The translations under genes and the position numbers were made by a program. A stretch of DNA of 64,000 nucleotides from Pseudobacteroides cellulosolvens ATCC 35603 = DSM 2933. GTDB taxonomy: Bacteria; Bacillota; Clostridia; Acetivibrionales; DSM-2933. Shown piece by piece: positions 45,786-53,468 of the stretch (position 1 is its first letter; each line of letters opens with the position of its first letter). Below the pieces are notes generated by a model. The model ran no database searches. It saw nothing but the letters and a program-made list of their open reading frames with translations, and was not told where the DNA came from. The stretch is taken from the NCBI RefSeq assembly GCF_001262605.1, contig NZ_LGTC01000001.1:1165192-1229191 (forward strand), written 5' to 3'.

Positions 45786-46276
45786 TTAATATCAATCGTC
45801 CCTCCTGAAGAAATTATTATGCTTATATAAGCAGCAATGCCATTTGACAAAACAATTTCTATGTCCTCACTGCTGTCAGACACCCCTTTAAATGCAAGAA
45901 ATTCAAAATATTTTGATGTACCATCAACCTTTAAACCTGCAGATTTTCCACTGTCAAAAGTAATACCATAATCAAAATCTAGAAATCTTAATACATCTGC
46001 ATCATCCCTAAACCTTACAATATAGCCGGTACCTTCAGAGTTAAACACCATCTGACATGTTTTACCTTCATTGACAGCAAGGAGTTTCATATATTTTAAG
46101 TTGGATACAATTTTTTTCGCCTCAGAATATAACTCATTATTATTTTTTGTGCCGGAAAATATGATAAATGAACTTACAGTAAGCACAGCGATTACACTAA
46201 TAACTATCATCATTTCAATCAATGTATAGCCGCTGTTTCCGTGTTTAATTTTGTCTTTTGACAAAATATCACCCAC
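45782..46276 (-). CDS. Minor prepilin, FimT/GspH-like
   Basis: A 164-residue prepilin with SG|YTLIEMMIVISVIAVL, Glu at +5 and a beta-rich globular domain (SNLKYMKLLAVNEGKTCQMV then GYIVRFRDD), typical of the FimT/GspH group. The ATG overlaps the pilC stop region by 8 bp and the next gene by 4 bp. It is likely a minor pilin of the initiation complex. Confidence 0.85.
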   Translation of the reverse strand: MGDILSKDKIKHGNSGYTLIEMMIVISVIAVLTVSSFIIFSGTKNNNELYSEAKKIVSNLKYMKLLAVNEGKTCQMVFNSEGTGYIVRFRDDADVLRFLDFDYGITFDSGKSAGLKVDGTSKYFEFLAFKGVSDSSEDIEIVLSNGIAAYISIIISSGGTIDIK

Positions 46277-47516
46277 TTTTAAAATTAGATATCATGCCAA
46301 ACATTGGTAACATTAATGAAATTATTAGAATTGATATAAAAATACCAATGATTATTGTAAATATGGGTTCTAGTGAAGAAAGCAGCCTGTTTAATACAGC
46401 GTCGGTCTCCTTATCAAAAAAATCTGTCATCTTTTGAAGCACATTTTCAAGCTGTCCCGTTTCTTCACCGACTTCAATCATATTTATAACAAGAGGATCA
46501 AAAAAATTTGACCCTGCCAGGTTTTCGCTAAGCTTTTCCCCTCTTTTTACACCTTCCATACATGTGCGGATTGCATCTTCCGCAATGGTATTTCCTAAAG
46601 TTTTTTCTACCGATTCAAGTACTGCAATCAAAGTAATACCACCATTTAACATTATATACATGCTTCTTAAAAACCTTGTAGTAACCATATTTTGTATACA
46701 TACATTTAATAGCGGAGCCTTTATCAGAAATTTATCCTTTGCCGCTCTGAACTTTTCCTTTGGAACAAGAACCCTGATTAAAACCACCATCAATATTATT
46801 GCGGCGGCAACTATAATTCCATATTTTTTAACGGCATCAATTGACCCGAGAACCATTGTTGTCAACACAGGAAGCTTTTGACCCGAATCCAAAAGTACAC
46901 CTGTTATTTCAGGCAAAACAAATGTACTAAAGAAAATAAGCATTCCTACACCTACAACCGTAAGGATTACAGGATATATCATAGCCCCTTTTAATTTCTG
47001 CCTCATAAAATTTTCTTTTTCATAATAAATAGCCATTTGCCTTAAAATTTCATCAAGGTTTCCGCTCACTTCTCCAACCGCCACCATGTTAACCAGTAAT
47101 TTAGGCAAAGGGCACTGATCATTATCCATGGCTTCCGACAAGGATTTCCCTTTCTGTACCTCACTTATTATGCTGGATACAATATCTTGCATCAGCTTGT
47201 TTTTATTTTGCTTGCCTAATATCTCAATACCTCTTAGTATATTTACACCGGAGCTTATTATTGAATAAAGCTGGGTGCAGAAAATAGAAACGGTGCTAAG
47301 ATCTACTTTTTTTGTAAATCCCCTGTTCATTTTTGAGTATACTGAAATATCCGAGTCAACCTTAATAGGTATAAGATCATTATCTTTGATCTTGACCTTA
47401 GCCTCATCTATATCCTGTGCTTTTATTCTGCCCTTTATGGTTTTTCCTGTATGGTCAACTGCTCTATATCGAAAACTTTGTACACTGCCAGCATTTTTCG
47501 TTTGAATGTTATCCAT
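46269..47516 (-). CDS. pilC: Type IV pilus inner-membrane platform protein PilC
   Basis: A 415-residue platform protein with an N-terminal segment (FRYRAVDHTGKTIKGRIKA) and two GspF/PilC domains, each with paired helices (LPKLLVNMVAVGEVSGNLDE near 125 and DPLVINMIEVGEETGQLENV near 325 are the repeated signatures). It anchors pilus assembly in the membrane and works with the PilB motor encoded 100 bp upstream. Length and layout are normal. Confidence 0.95.
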   Translation of the reverse strand: MDNIQTKNAGSVQSFRYRAVDHTGKTIKGRIKAQDIDEAKVKIKDNDLIPIKVDSDISVYSKMNRGFTKKVDLSTVSIFCTQLYSIISSGVNILRGIEILGKQNKNKLMQDIVSSIISEVQKGKSLSEAMDNDQCPLPKLLVNMVAVGEVSGNLDEILRQMAIYYEKENFMRQKLKGAMIYPVILTVVGVGMLIFFSTFVLPEITGVLLDSGQKLPVLTTMVLGSIDAVKKYGIIVAAAIILMVVLIRVLVPKEKFRAAKDKFLIKAPLLNVCIQNMVTTRFLRSMYIMLNGGITLIAVLESVEKTLGNTIAEDAIRTCMEGVKRGEKLSENLAGSNFFDPLVINMIEVGEETGQLENVLQKMTDFFDKETDAVLNRLLSSLEPIFTIIIGIFISILIISLMLPMFGMISNFKSG

Positions 47517-47617
47517 GATACACCATTATTTCCTAGACATTTTAAAATACATCCTTAAGATATATATCGTCAAAAGTATCATTTTTCTACAATATATTCA
47601 GTTTATTTAATCATGCC

Positions 47618-49309
47618 TTAACAACTGAAGGCCACTCTTGAAAGTTCATCTACCGTTGTCTGCCCTCTAAGCACAAGCTGAATGCAACTGTCATACAGCG
47701 TTACCATTTGATTCGCTACAGCTGCATCCCTGAGCTCATCAGAAGTGGCAGCTTTATCTATAAGCATTCTTAAGTTTTTATTAGAAACCATTATTTCAAA
47801 TATGGCAGTTCTTCCTTTATAGCCGCTTCCATTACACATGGGACACCCTTTACCTCTATAGACTGTTATGTTGTCATCGTGGGAAAGCCTTAGTATCTTG
47901 CTTTCCCTGTCATCAGGTTTATAACCTTCACGGCAAAAGGTGCATATTTTTCGGACCAGCCTCTGTGCAATTACTCCTATAACAGATGATGATATGAGAA
48001 AAGGATCTATTCCCATATCCATAATTCTTGAAACTGCACCTGGTGCATCGTTAGTGTGAAGTGTACTTAATACAAGATGTCCTGTCAAAGCAGACCTTAT
48101 AGCAATTTCAGCTGTCTCTCTGTCTCTTATTTCACCAACCATAATAACATCAGGGTCCTGCCTCAATATTGCTCTTAGGCCTATAGCAAAGGTTAATCCT
48201 GATTTAGGGTTTAATTGAACCTGGTTGATTCCCTTTAAGTCGTACTCAACAGGGTCTTCCAAGGTGATAATATTCTTACTTTCATCATTAAGCTCGTTTA
48301 GCATTGCATATAAAGTAGATGATTTACCGCTTCCTGTTGGGCCTGTTACAAGAATAATTCCATGGGGTCTTCCAATCATACTCTCAAACTTTTCCATATC
48401 TGTTTTTGCAAAACCCAGCTTATCTTTGGATAATAGAAAGTTAGTTTTGTCCAACACCCTCATAACTATCTTTTCGCCATATGTAGTAGGAAGGGTAGAT
48501 ACACGCAAATCCACTCTGCGATTATCAAAAGTATAGGTTATTCTGCCGTCCTGAGGAAGCCTTCTCTCCGCAATATTTAAACCCGACATAATTTTAATCC
48601 TGCTTACTATTGCATTCATTGTTTCAAGACCGGTTACCATGGAAACTTGCAAAACACCATCAACCCTTATTCTTATTCTAACTCCGCTTTCTTCGGGCTC
48701 TATGTGAATATCGCTGGAATTATTTCTGACAGCGTTTTCTATTACTGAGTTTATAAGCCTTACAATGGGAGCATTATTTACATCATCGTTTGATTTTTCT
48801 TCATTTATGTTCTGTTTCGGATTTTGTTCCTTATATTGCTTGAAAAAATCCTTCACTGCTTTTTCAGCTATAGTTTTACTGTAAAAACGTTCAATTGCAT
48901 CATTAATTGCTTTTTCGGTAGATATAGCCTGCTTTATAGGCATTTGAACAGCAAGCTTTATATCTTCAAGTGCAAAATAATCCAGAGGATCCTTCATCGC
49001 TAAAACAAGTTGTCCACCGGAAAACTCCACGCCCAATACACTATGCTTTCTCGATAAATTTTCAGGTACAAGCTTTACAGCCTCGGGATCAATGTAAAAC
49101 TTTGACAGATCAAGGCTTTTAATACCTAGCTGGGATTCTAAAACTTTAATAATTTGCTCTTCTGTTACAAATCCTTCATTAACAAATACTTCACCCAGCT
49201 TGCCGCCTTTCTTCCTCTGTATTTCCAGTGCTTGGTGAAGCTGTTCTTCAGTTATTACACCACTTGTAACCAATAATTCTCCAAGCCTTTTCTTAGAGTT
49301 CATCTGCAT
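47618..49309 (-). CDS. pilB: Type IV pilus extension ATPase PilB with tandem MshEN c-di-GMP-binding motifs
   Basis: A secretion ATPase of about 563 residues. Residues 8-60 contain two adjacent MshEN motifs, RLGELLVTSGVITEEQLHQ...LEIQ and KLGEVFVNEGFVTEEQIIK...LESQ, separated by RKKGG, the spacing known for high-affinity c-di-GMP receptors. The motor domain has Walker A GPTGSGKS near 325, Asp box and Walker B (VIMVGEIRDRETAEIA), a His box (STLHTNDAPGA) and a zinc-binding CTFC...CPMC pair. The frame opens with GTG at 49324, but GAGG there is better as the ribosome site for the ATG at 49309. No retraction ATPase (PilT) gene is in the window. Confidence 0.93.
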   Translation of the reverse strand: MQMNSKKRLGELLVTSGVITEEQLHQALEIQRKKGGKLGEVFVNEGFVTEEQIIKVLESQLGIKSLDLSKFYIDPEAVKLVPENLSRKHSVLGVEFSGGQLVLAMKDPLDYFALEDIKLAVQMPIKQAISTEKAINDAIERFYSKTIAEKAVKDFFKQYKEQNPKQNINEEKSNDDVNNAPIVRLINSVIENAVRNNSSDIHIEPEESGVRIRIRVDGVLQVSMVTGLETMNAIVSRIKIMSGLNIAERRLPQDGRITYTFDNRRVDLRVSTLPTTYGEKIVMRVLDKTNFLLSKDKLGFAKTDMEKFESMIGRPHGIILVTGPTGSGKSSTLYAMLNELNDESKNIITLEDPVEYDLKGINQVQLNPKSGLTFAIGLRAILRQDPDVIMVGEIRDRETAEIAIRSALTGHLVLSTLHTNDAPGAVSRIMDMGIDPFLISSSVIGVIAQRLVRKICTFCREGYKPDDRESKILRLSHDDNITVYRGKGCPMCNGSGYKGRTAIFEIMVSNKNLRMLIDKAATSDELRDAAVANQMVTLYDSCIQLVLRGQTTVDELSRVAFSC

Positions 49310-49360
49310 AGGTATCATCCTCACAGTGTTTAATTTTTAATTAAGTTATGACTAAAAATC

Positions 49361-49395
49361 AAAAAAGAAGGTGTATTACTACACCCTACTTTTTT
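49361..49395 (-). terminator. Terminator between pilA and pilB
   Basis: On the minus strand AAAAAAGTAGGGTGTA pairs with TACACCTTCTTTTTT, ending in a T run. Partial termination here would raise major pilin above the assembly proteins. Confidence 0.75.
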
Positions 49396-49430
49396 ATGTA
49401 AACATATTTTTTTATATAAACATTTATACA

Positions 49431-49982
49431 TTATTTTTTGATAGTATAGCTGTCTGCTTTTTCAACAGATGTCATTGTTTTACCATCAGCGTCTATTCCA
49501 TAAATTGTTACACCTGATAATGTTGTATCTGTTCCCCATGGAACTACCACTACTGCACCAGGCATATTAAATACTGTCGCAGCCTCTGTAGACAGCACTA
49601 AATCGGCATCTGCCTTTGTTGGCAGAGCTACAGCAGGATTATATACCAAAACTGCACTTTCTGTTGCTTCTGCGGGAAATGTGGCACTAGTGGATGATGA
49701 ATTTGATGAGTTAATTGGATTTTTTATTGATGTTCCGAGCTTTGCTGCAAGAGCTGTAGCAAACTTATCTTTTGCTGAATAGCCATCAATCATACTTTCA
49801 ATGGTAGCCTGTACAGATCTTATGTTTGTGTCAACTCCAGCAACCTTTGCACTTTTCTTCATATTGAGTGCTGAAGGAATTAATACCGCTGCTAAAATAC
49901 CAATAACAGCAACAACAATCATTAATTCCACAAGAGTAAAACCTTTCTTCTTGCCTAACCTCTTAACAAATAACGAGACCAT
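49431..49982 (-). CDS. pilA: Major type IV pilin
   Basis: A 183-residue prepilin with leader MVSLFVKRLGKKKG and mature start FTLVELMIVVAVIGILAAVL, with Glu at +5. A C-terminal domain rich in Ala, Ser and Thr follows (NSSNSSSTSATFP near 95), with no Cys pair, as in clostridial pilins. GAGGAGG precedes the ATG. It is first in the operon, has a long leader with a conserved repeat (50049-50103), and is followed by a terminator, all as expected for a highly expressed subunit. The prepilin peptidase is not in the window. Confidence 0.92.
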   Translation of the reverse strand: MVSLFVKRLGKKKGFTLVELMIVVAVIGILAAVLIPSALNMKKSAKVAGVDTNIRSVQATIESMIDGYSAKDKFATALAAKLGTSIKNPINSSNSSSTSATFPAEATESAVLVYNPAVALPTKADADLVLSTEAATVFNMPGAVVVVPWGTDTTLSGVTIYGIDADGKTMTSVEKADSYTIKK

Positions 49983-50048
49983 TGCATTTCCTCCTCAAAT
50001 TTTGACTTTTATTGGAATTTGATTTACATAAAAACCGTTATTAACTTA

Positions 50049-50103
50049 ACATTTGACAGAGCAAATAACAAACTATTGAACGGGGTTTGCAAAAGACAAA
50101 TGT
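50049..50103. repeat. Dispersed leader repeat, copy 2, in the pilin leader
   Basis: ACATTTGAC (50049-50057) faces GACAAATGT (50095-50103) around AGAGCAAATAACAAAC and GGGGTTTGC, closely matching copy 1 at 335-390. It lies 66 bp before the pilA start, within the predicted leader RNA. It does not match the consensus of c-di-GMP-I or c-di-GMP-II riboswitches known to me. The rest of the gap 49983-50490 is A+T-rich. Confidence 0.5.
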
Positions 50104-50153
50104 AAAAATTAATAGATTTTTATTCAGAAAGATATAATTGAAGTGTTACTTTA

Positions 50154-50182
50154 ATTGTAACATACTTATGTTCATTAATCAA
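50154..50182 (-). promoter_or_regulatory. Possible sigma-A promoter of pilA
   Basis: On the minus strand TTGATT and TACAAT are 17 bp apart (plus-strand positions 50182-50177 and 50159-50154). This would give a leader of about 165 nt including the repeat at 50049-50103. A+T richness makes chance matches likely. Confidence 0.4.
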
Positions 50183-50490
50183 TACTATTTATTACTATTA
50201 TGTCGTTTTGTGTTATATTATATCGGATAAAGAAACATCTATATTAATAGTAAAGTTACATTTATGTCACTAAACTTTTAGTACCCATAATAAAATAAAT
50301 CGTTAAAAGCTGCATATAATAACACTATAATATGAAGTAAAGATTATATTTCTTTTTGGATAATAATTTCTAAAGAAAATTTAATGGAAATTTTCGAAAA
50401 GATAAGTATAGAACTGCACTAATATCATTATATCAGTTTTTTAAGTAAAAATCAATAATTTTAATATTAAAATATTAAGAATATAAAATA

Positions 50491-51396
50491 TCACCATTCA
50501 CTTAGATTGGCAGAATATGGGGCGGGTTCGTTAACATCATAACCGATCATAAATAACGCCGCCTCTAGTGCACGTAATTGAATACGTTTGTCCAGACTGT
50601 TAAATTTTGATTGGGTTGTATCAATAATCTCCTTTAGCAGCCAATTTGCTCTTAAATTATTTTCCAAATGTCTTTTAGGGTTACTCAGTAGTTCTGGAAA
50701 TTTATATTTCTCACTGCTAGGATTTCTCTTATTACACTGGCTGGTTATATATGTAGTTTCCTTACCCCTGCCCCATGCAAATTCCAATTCACATGGTACT
50801 TTATCCAACTCAGTATCTTCGCAGTATTTCCTAACCAGCAGACCTAATGCTGCTCCAACCCTGCCATCATATATAATAAAATCATCTAAAAGAAGCGAAT
50901 AAATCTTTGCAAATCCCGAATTCATTATAATAAAGTCTTCACTGTTTTCTATACAGAAATTATAGTCGTTAAGCTGAATTCTTACTTTCTTAAAGTACTT
51001 GCATATATCATTTCCAAGTCCTTTAACCTTTTTATCATTTTTACTGATAACCCCTCCCCACTCCAATATTGAGAGACAGCATTCAGTGCATTTTTCACAA
51101 TCTTCAGATTCTATACTTATATTTAATAGTCTATATAGCTTTGAAAACAATTTAGTGCTTTCAGTAAAACTGCTTCCTGTAACTTTATTTCCCGACTCAG
51201 GATCAGTTGTTCTGAACTTCCAGTTGTAGTTCTCAAAAGCGGAATAGATTGAGTCACAAGACCAACCAACAGCAGGCTTTTTCATAGTATAATGATGATA
51301 AAAAGATCCAGGTGCATCAAGTATTTTTTGTATCCAAACAATAAACTCCTTTACTTGCCTGGAAATAAGAAAATCCATTTTATTGATATTAACCAC
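50491..51396 (-). CDS. Unknown 301-residue protein with a Cys cluster
   Basis: A soluble protein with no recognised family. Notable features are a Cys cluster DCEKCTECC near 98-106, which may bind metal, a conserved-looking segment YDGRVGAALGLLVRKYC near 176-192, FAWGRGKE near 206 and LRANWLLKEIID near 250. It contains no membrane helix or signal peptide. The frame opens with GTG at 51396 directly at a GAGGAGTGG ribosome-like site, so the real start may be the ATG at 51378. It lies between pilA and the HD-GYP gene on the same strand but is separated from the latter by a terminator. A link to pili is only positional. Confidence 0.7.
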   Translation of the reverse strand: MVNINKMDFLISRQVKEFIVWIQKILDAPGSFYHHYTMKKPAVGWSCDSIYSAFENYNWKFRTTDPESGNKVTGSSFTESTKLFSKLYRLLNISIESEDCEKCTECCLSILEWGGVISKNDKKVKGLGNDICKYFKKVRIQLNDYNFCIENSEDFIIMNSGFAKIYSLLLDDFIIYDGRVGAALGLLVRKYCEDTELDKVPCELEFAWGRGKETTYITSQCNKRNPSSEKYKFPELLSNPKRHLENNLRANWLLKEIIDTTQSKFNSLDKRIQLRALEAALFMIGYDVNEPAPYSANLSEW

Positions 51397-51449
51397 TCCT
51401 CAGGGAAATCATTCACTTTATTATACATTATTACCCTTTGATTTACCAC

Positions 51450-51503
51450 ATTTTGAACAAAATAGCTTGGGATTTTGTCATCTTTGATTTTTTGTCGTGA
51501 GAA
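51450..51503. repeat. 54-bp repeat upstream of the unknown 301-residue gene, copy 2
   Basis: It shares CTTGGGATTTTG, TTTGATT and TTGTCGTGAGAA with 28921-28975 in the same orientation and at similar distance (54-107 bp) upstream of a minus-strand start codon. The 65-codon ORF that overlaps it is not supported. Confidence 0.55.
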
Positions 51504-51507
51504 AAGG

Positions 51508-51542
51508 ATAAAAAATACCCCCAAAGTTTTCTTCAGGGGCAT
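51508..51542 (-). terminator. Intrinsic terminator of the HD-GYP gene
   Basis: On the minus strand ATGCCCCTGAAG pairs with CTTTGGGGGTAT around AAAA, followed by TTTTT, 10 bp past the stop at 51552. Confidence 0.85.
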
Positions 51543-51551
51543 TTCCATTAA

Positions 51552-53384
51552 TTATTCCCAATATAATTTTCTCAATTCCGTACGTGCTTCTATCAAACAC
51601 TCTATTAATTTCGGATTAAATACACCACATTCACCATTTAAGATCATAGCAAACACCTTATCTTCTTCGTATGCTTCCTTATAGCATCGCTTGCTGATAA
51701 GGGCATCATATACATCCACAATTGAAACCACTTGGGATATTATGGATATTTCTTCACCCTTAAGTCTATCAGGATACCCTCGTCCGTCATATCTCTCATG
51801 ATGATGTCTACATATATCATAACAATACTTATAATATTCTTCATCCTGAATAACCGATGCACTGTTTATAATCTTACAACCGCGTATGGTATGTTCTTTC
51901 ATAATTTCAAATTCGTCTACAGTAAGCCTTCCCGGTTTTAATAAAATATTGTCGGGTATAGCTATTTTCCCAATATCATGCATTGTTGCCGCAGAAGACA
52001 TTATCTCGATTTTTTCTTCGCTCAAACCATATTCCTGATATTTTTCCATTATAGAAGTCAGGAGCACCTTAGTCATACTTTTTATCCTGTGAATATGATT
52101 ACCCGATTCTACATCCCTGGACTCTACAACAGAACTTAATACCTCTATAAGATGATTATTGGTATTTCGGACTTCCTGCTGCCTTTTAAGTCTTATTATT
52201 TCGTCCATATCATAAAATGTCAGAATAATATCTTCGCTTAAACCGTCAATACTCTCCACATAGTATACATTTGCCTCGTACCATCTATATTTGCCGGGTT
52301 CAACTTTTATCCTAAGTTCATACAATTGGTGCTGTCCGTCCCTGTTAACCTCACTATTAGACATCAAAGCATCTACATAAATTTTTCTGTCATCCTCATG
52401 AATAAATTCTTTTACATATTCAGCAAGTAATTCCACATTTCCCTGATTAGAAATAGGACCTACAGGTTTACCTATACAGGTATACATTCTATTTTTCCTA
52501 CTTATATAAAGTATGGTATCATATTTTTCTGCCATTATCTGGTACATTCTTCTTTTCATTGCGTTTATTGAAATTATCATTTCTTCCTGCTTTGCATCTA
52601 AACTGTTTAAATACAATAGAACTCCTATTGCACGGTTTTGATTCAATTTACTGTTTCTAATCCTTGTCAGGGTTAAAAAACCTGAATGCCAATTCTCATT
52701 ATTGTCCATTATATCAAGGACAAGTACAGCTTCTGTTTCGCCGCTTGCGATTTTGTGAAACATCTTGGACACAGCCTGCTTAGATCTATCTTTTATCCTT
52801 CCGCTGTTTATAAAAAACTCTTCAAAACATTCATTACCATCAAATCCAATATCAAAATCTTCCATCTTTTTTAGTATAATAGCATTGCCAGTCTTAATAT
52901 CATAATCAAACATAAAGCATTGTGAACCGTAATATGCCTCTACCTGTTCTTCAATTTCGGTATTCTTTTCATCTATATCCATCTCGGCAGGTGCTATAAC
53001 GAGTCCAAGAATTCCCTCTACCTCTCTATCCTCATTAATTAGCGGTTCCTTATAAATATCATAGTATTTTATGGTATCTCCGCATAAAGTAGGAGATAAA
53101 GTTCTACTTCCCTGCCTTGTAGCCATTATTCTCTGGTCATCATCATAAAAGCTTTGGGCTATCTCATTTGAATTCTGAAGATCAAAATCAGATTTTCCTT
53201 TGATTCCGCCTCTCTCCACACCATTTATCATATCACAAACTCTGCTTGTAATCTGATACCTGCAGTATGTATCCTTTACAAAAAGGTTTATGGGAATTGC
53301 TTCGAGCACCATTCGAAACATCCTGTTTTCTTCTTCCAGTTCTTTAATTCTATCTTCCATGGACTTCTCTTTTACACTATTCAA
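51552..53384 (-). CDS. PAS and HD-GYP domain c-di-GMP phosphodiesterase
   Basis: A 610-residue cytoplasmic protein with a short coiled coil, a PAS domain at about 25-135 (LEAIPINLFVKDTYCRYQIT), a middle region of about 250 residues with a second PAS-like segment before 400, and an HD-GYP domain at about 425-595. Catalytic motifs are complete: MHDIGK, KPGRLTVDEF, RHHHERYDGRGYPDRL and VDVYDAL. HD-GYP enzymes hydrolyse c-di-GMP to GMP. The TTG start at 53384 has AAGGAGGA seven bases upstream. It neighbours the pilus operon and a GGDEF giant, so it may control the c-di-GMP pool sensed by PilB (inference). Confidence 0.92.
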   Translation of the reverse strand: MNSVKEKSMEDRIKELEEENRMFRMVLEAIPINLFVKDTYCRYQITSRVCDMINGVERGGIKGKSDFDLQNSNEIAQSFYDDDQRIMATRQGSRTLSPTLCGDTIKYYDIYKEPLINEDREVEGILGLVIAPAEMDIDEKNTEIEEQVEAYYGSQCFMFDYDIKTGNAIILKKMEDFDIGFDGNECFEEFFINSGRIKDRSKQAVSKMFHKIASGETEAVLVLDIMDNNENWHSGFLTLTRIRNSKLNQNRAIGVLLYLNSLDAKQEEMIISINAMKRRMYQIMAEKYDTILYISRKNRMYTCIGKPVGPISNQGNVELLAEYVKEFIHEDDRKIYVDALMSNSEVNRDGQHQLYELRIKVEPGKYRWYEANVYYVESIDGLSEDIILTFYDMDEIIRLKRQQEVRNTNNHLIEVLSSVVESRDVESGNHIHRIKSMTKVLLTSIMEKYQEYGLSEEKIEIMSSAATMHDIGKIAIPDNILLKPGRLTVDEFEIMKEHTIRGCKIINSASVIQDEEYYKYCYDICRHHHERYDGRGYPDRLKGEEISIISQVVSIVDVYDALISKRCYKEAYEEDKVFAMILNGECGVFNPKLIECLIEARTELRKLYWE

Positions 53385-53468
53385 CTTTCATTCCTCCTTA
53401 CCTGCCATATAAAACCATTATAGATTTTATCGGCAAATTTATTATTTTTTATAGCATAAGAATTAACT

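Noticed and set aside
50049..50103. c-di-GMP riboswitch in the pilA leader
   Set aside because: Position is attractive, but the conserved class I and class II motifs known to me are absent.
51351..51548. 65-codon minus-strand ORF
   Set aside because: It overlaps a terminator, the 54-bp repeat and the start of the 301-residue gene; no convincing coding signal.
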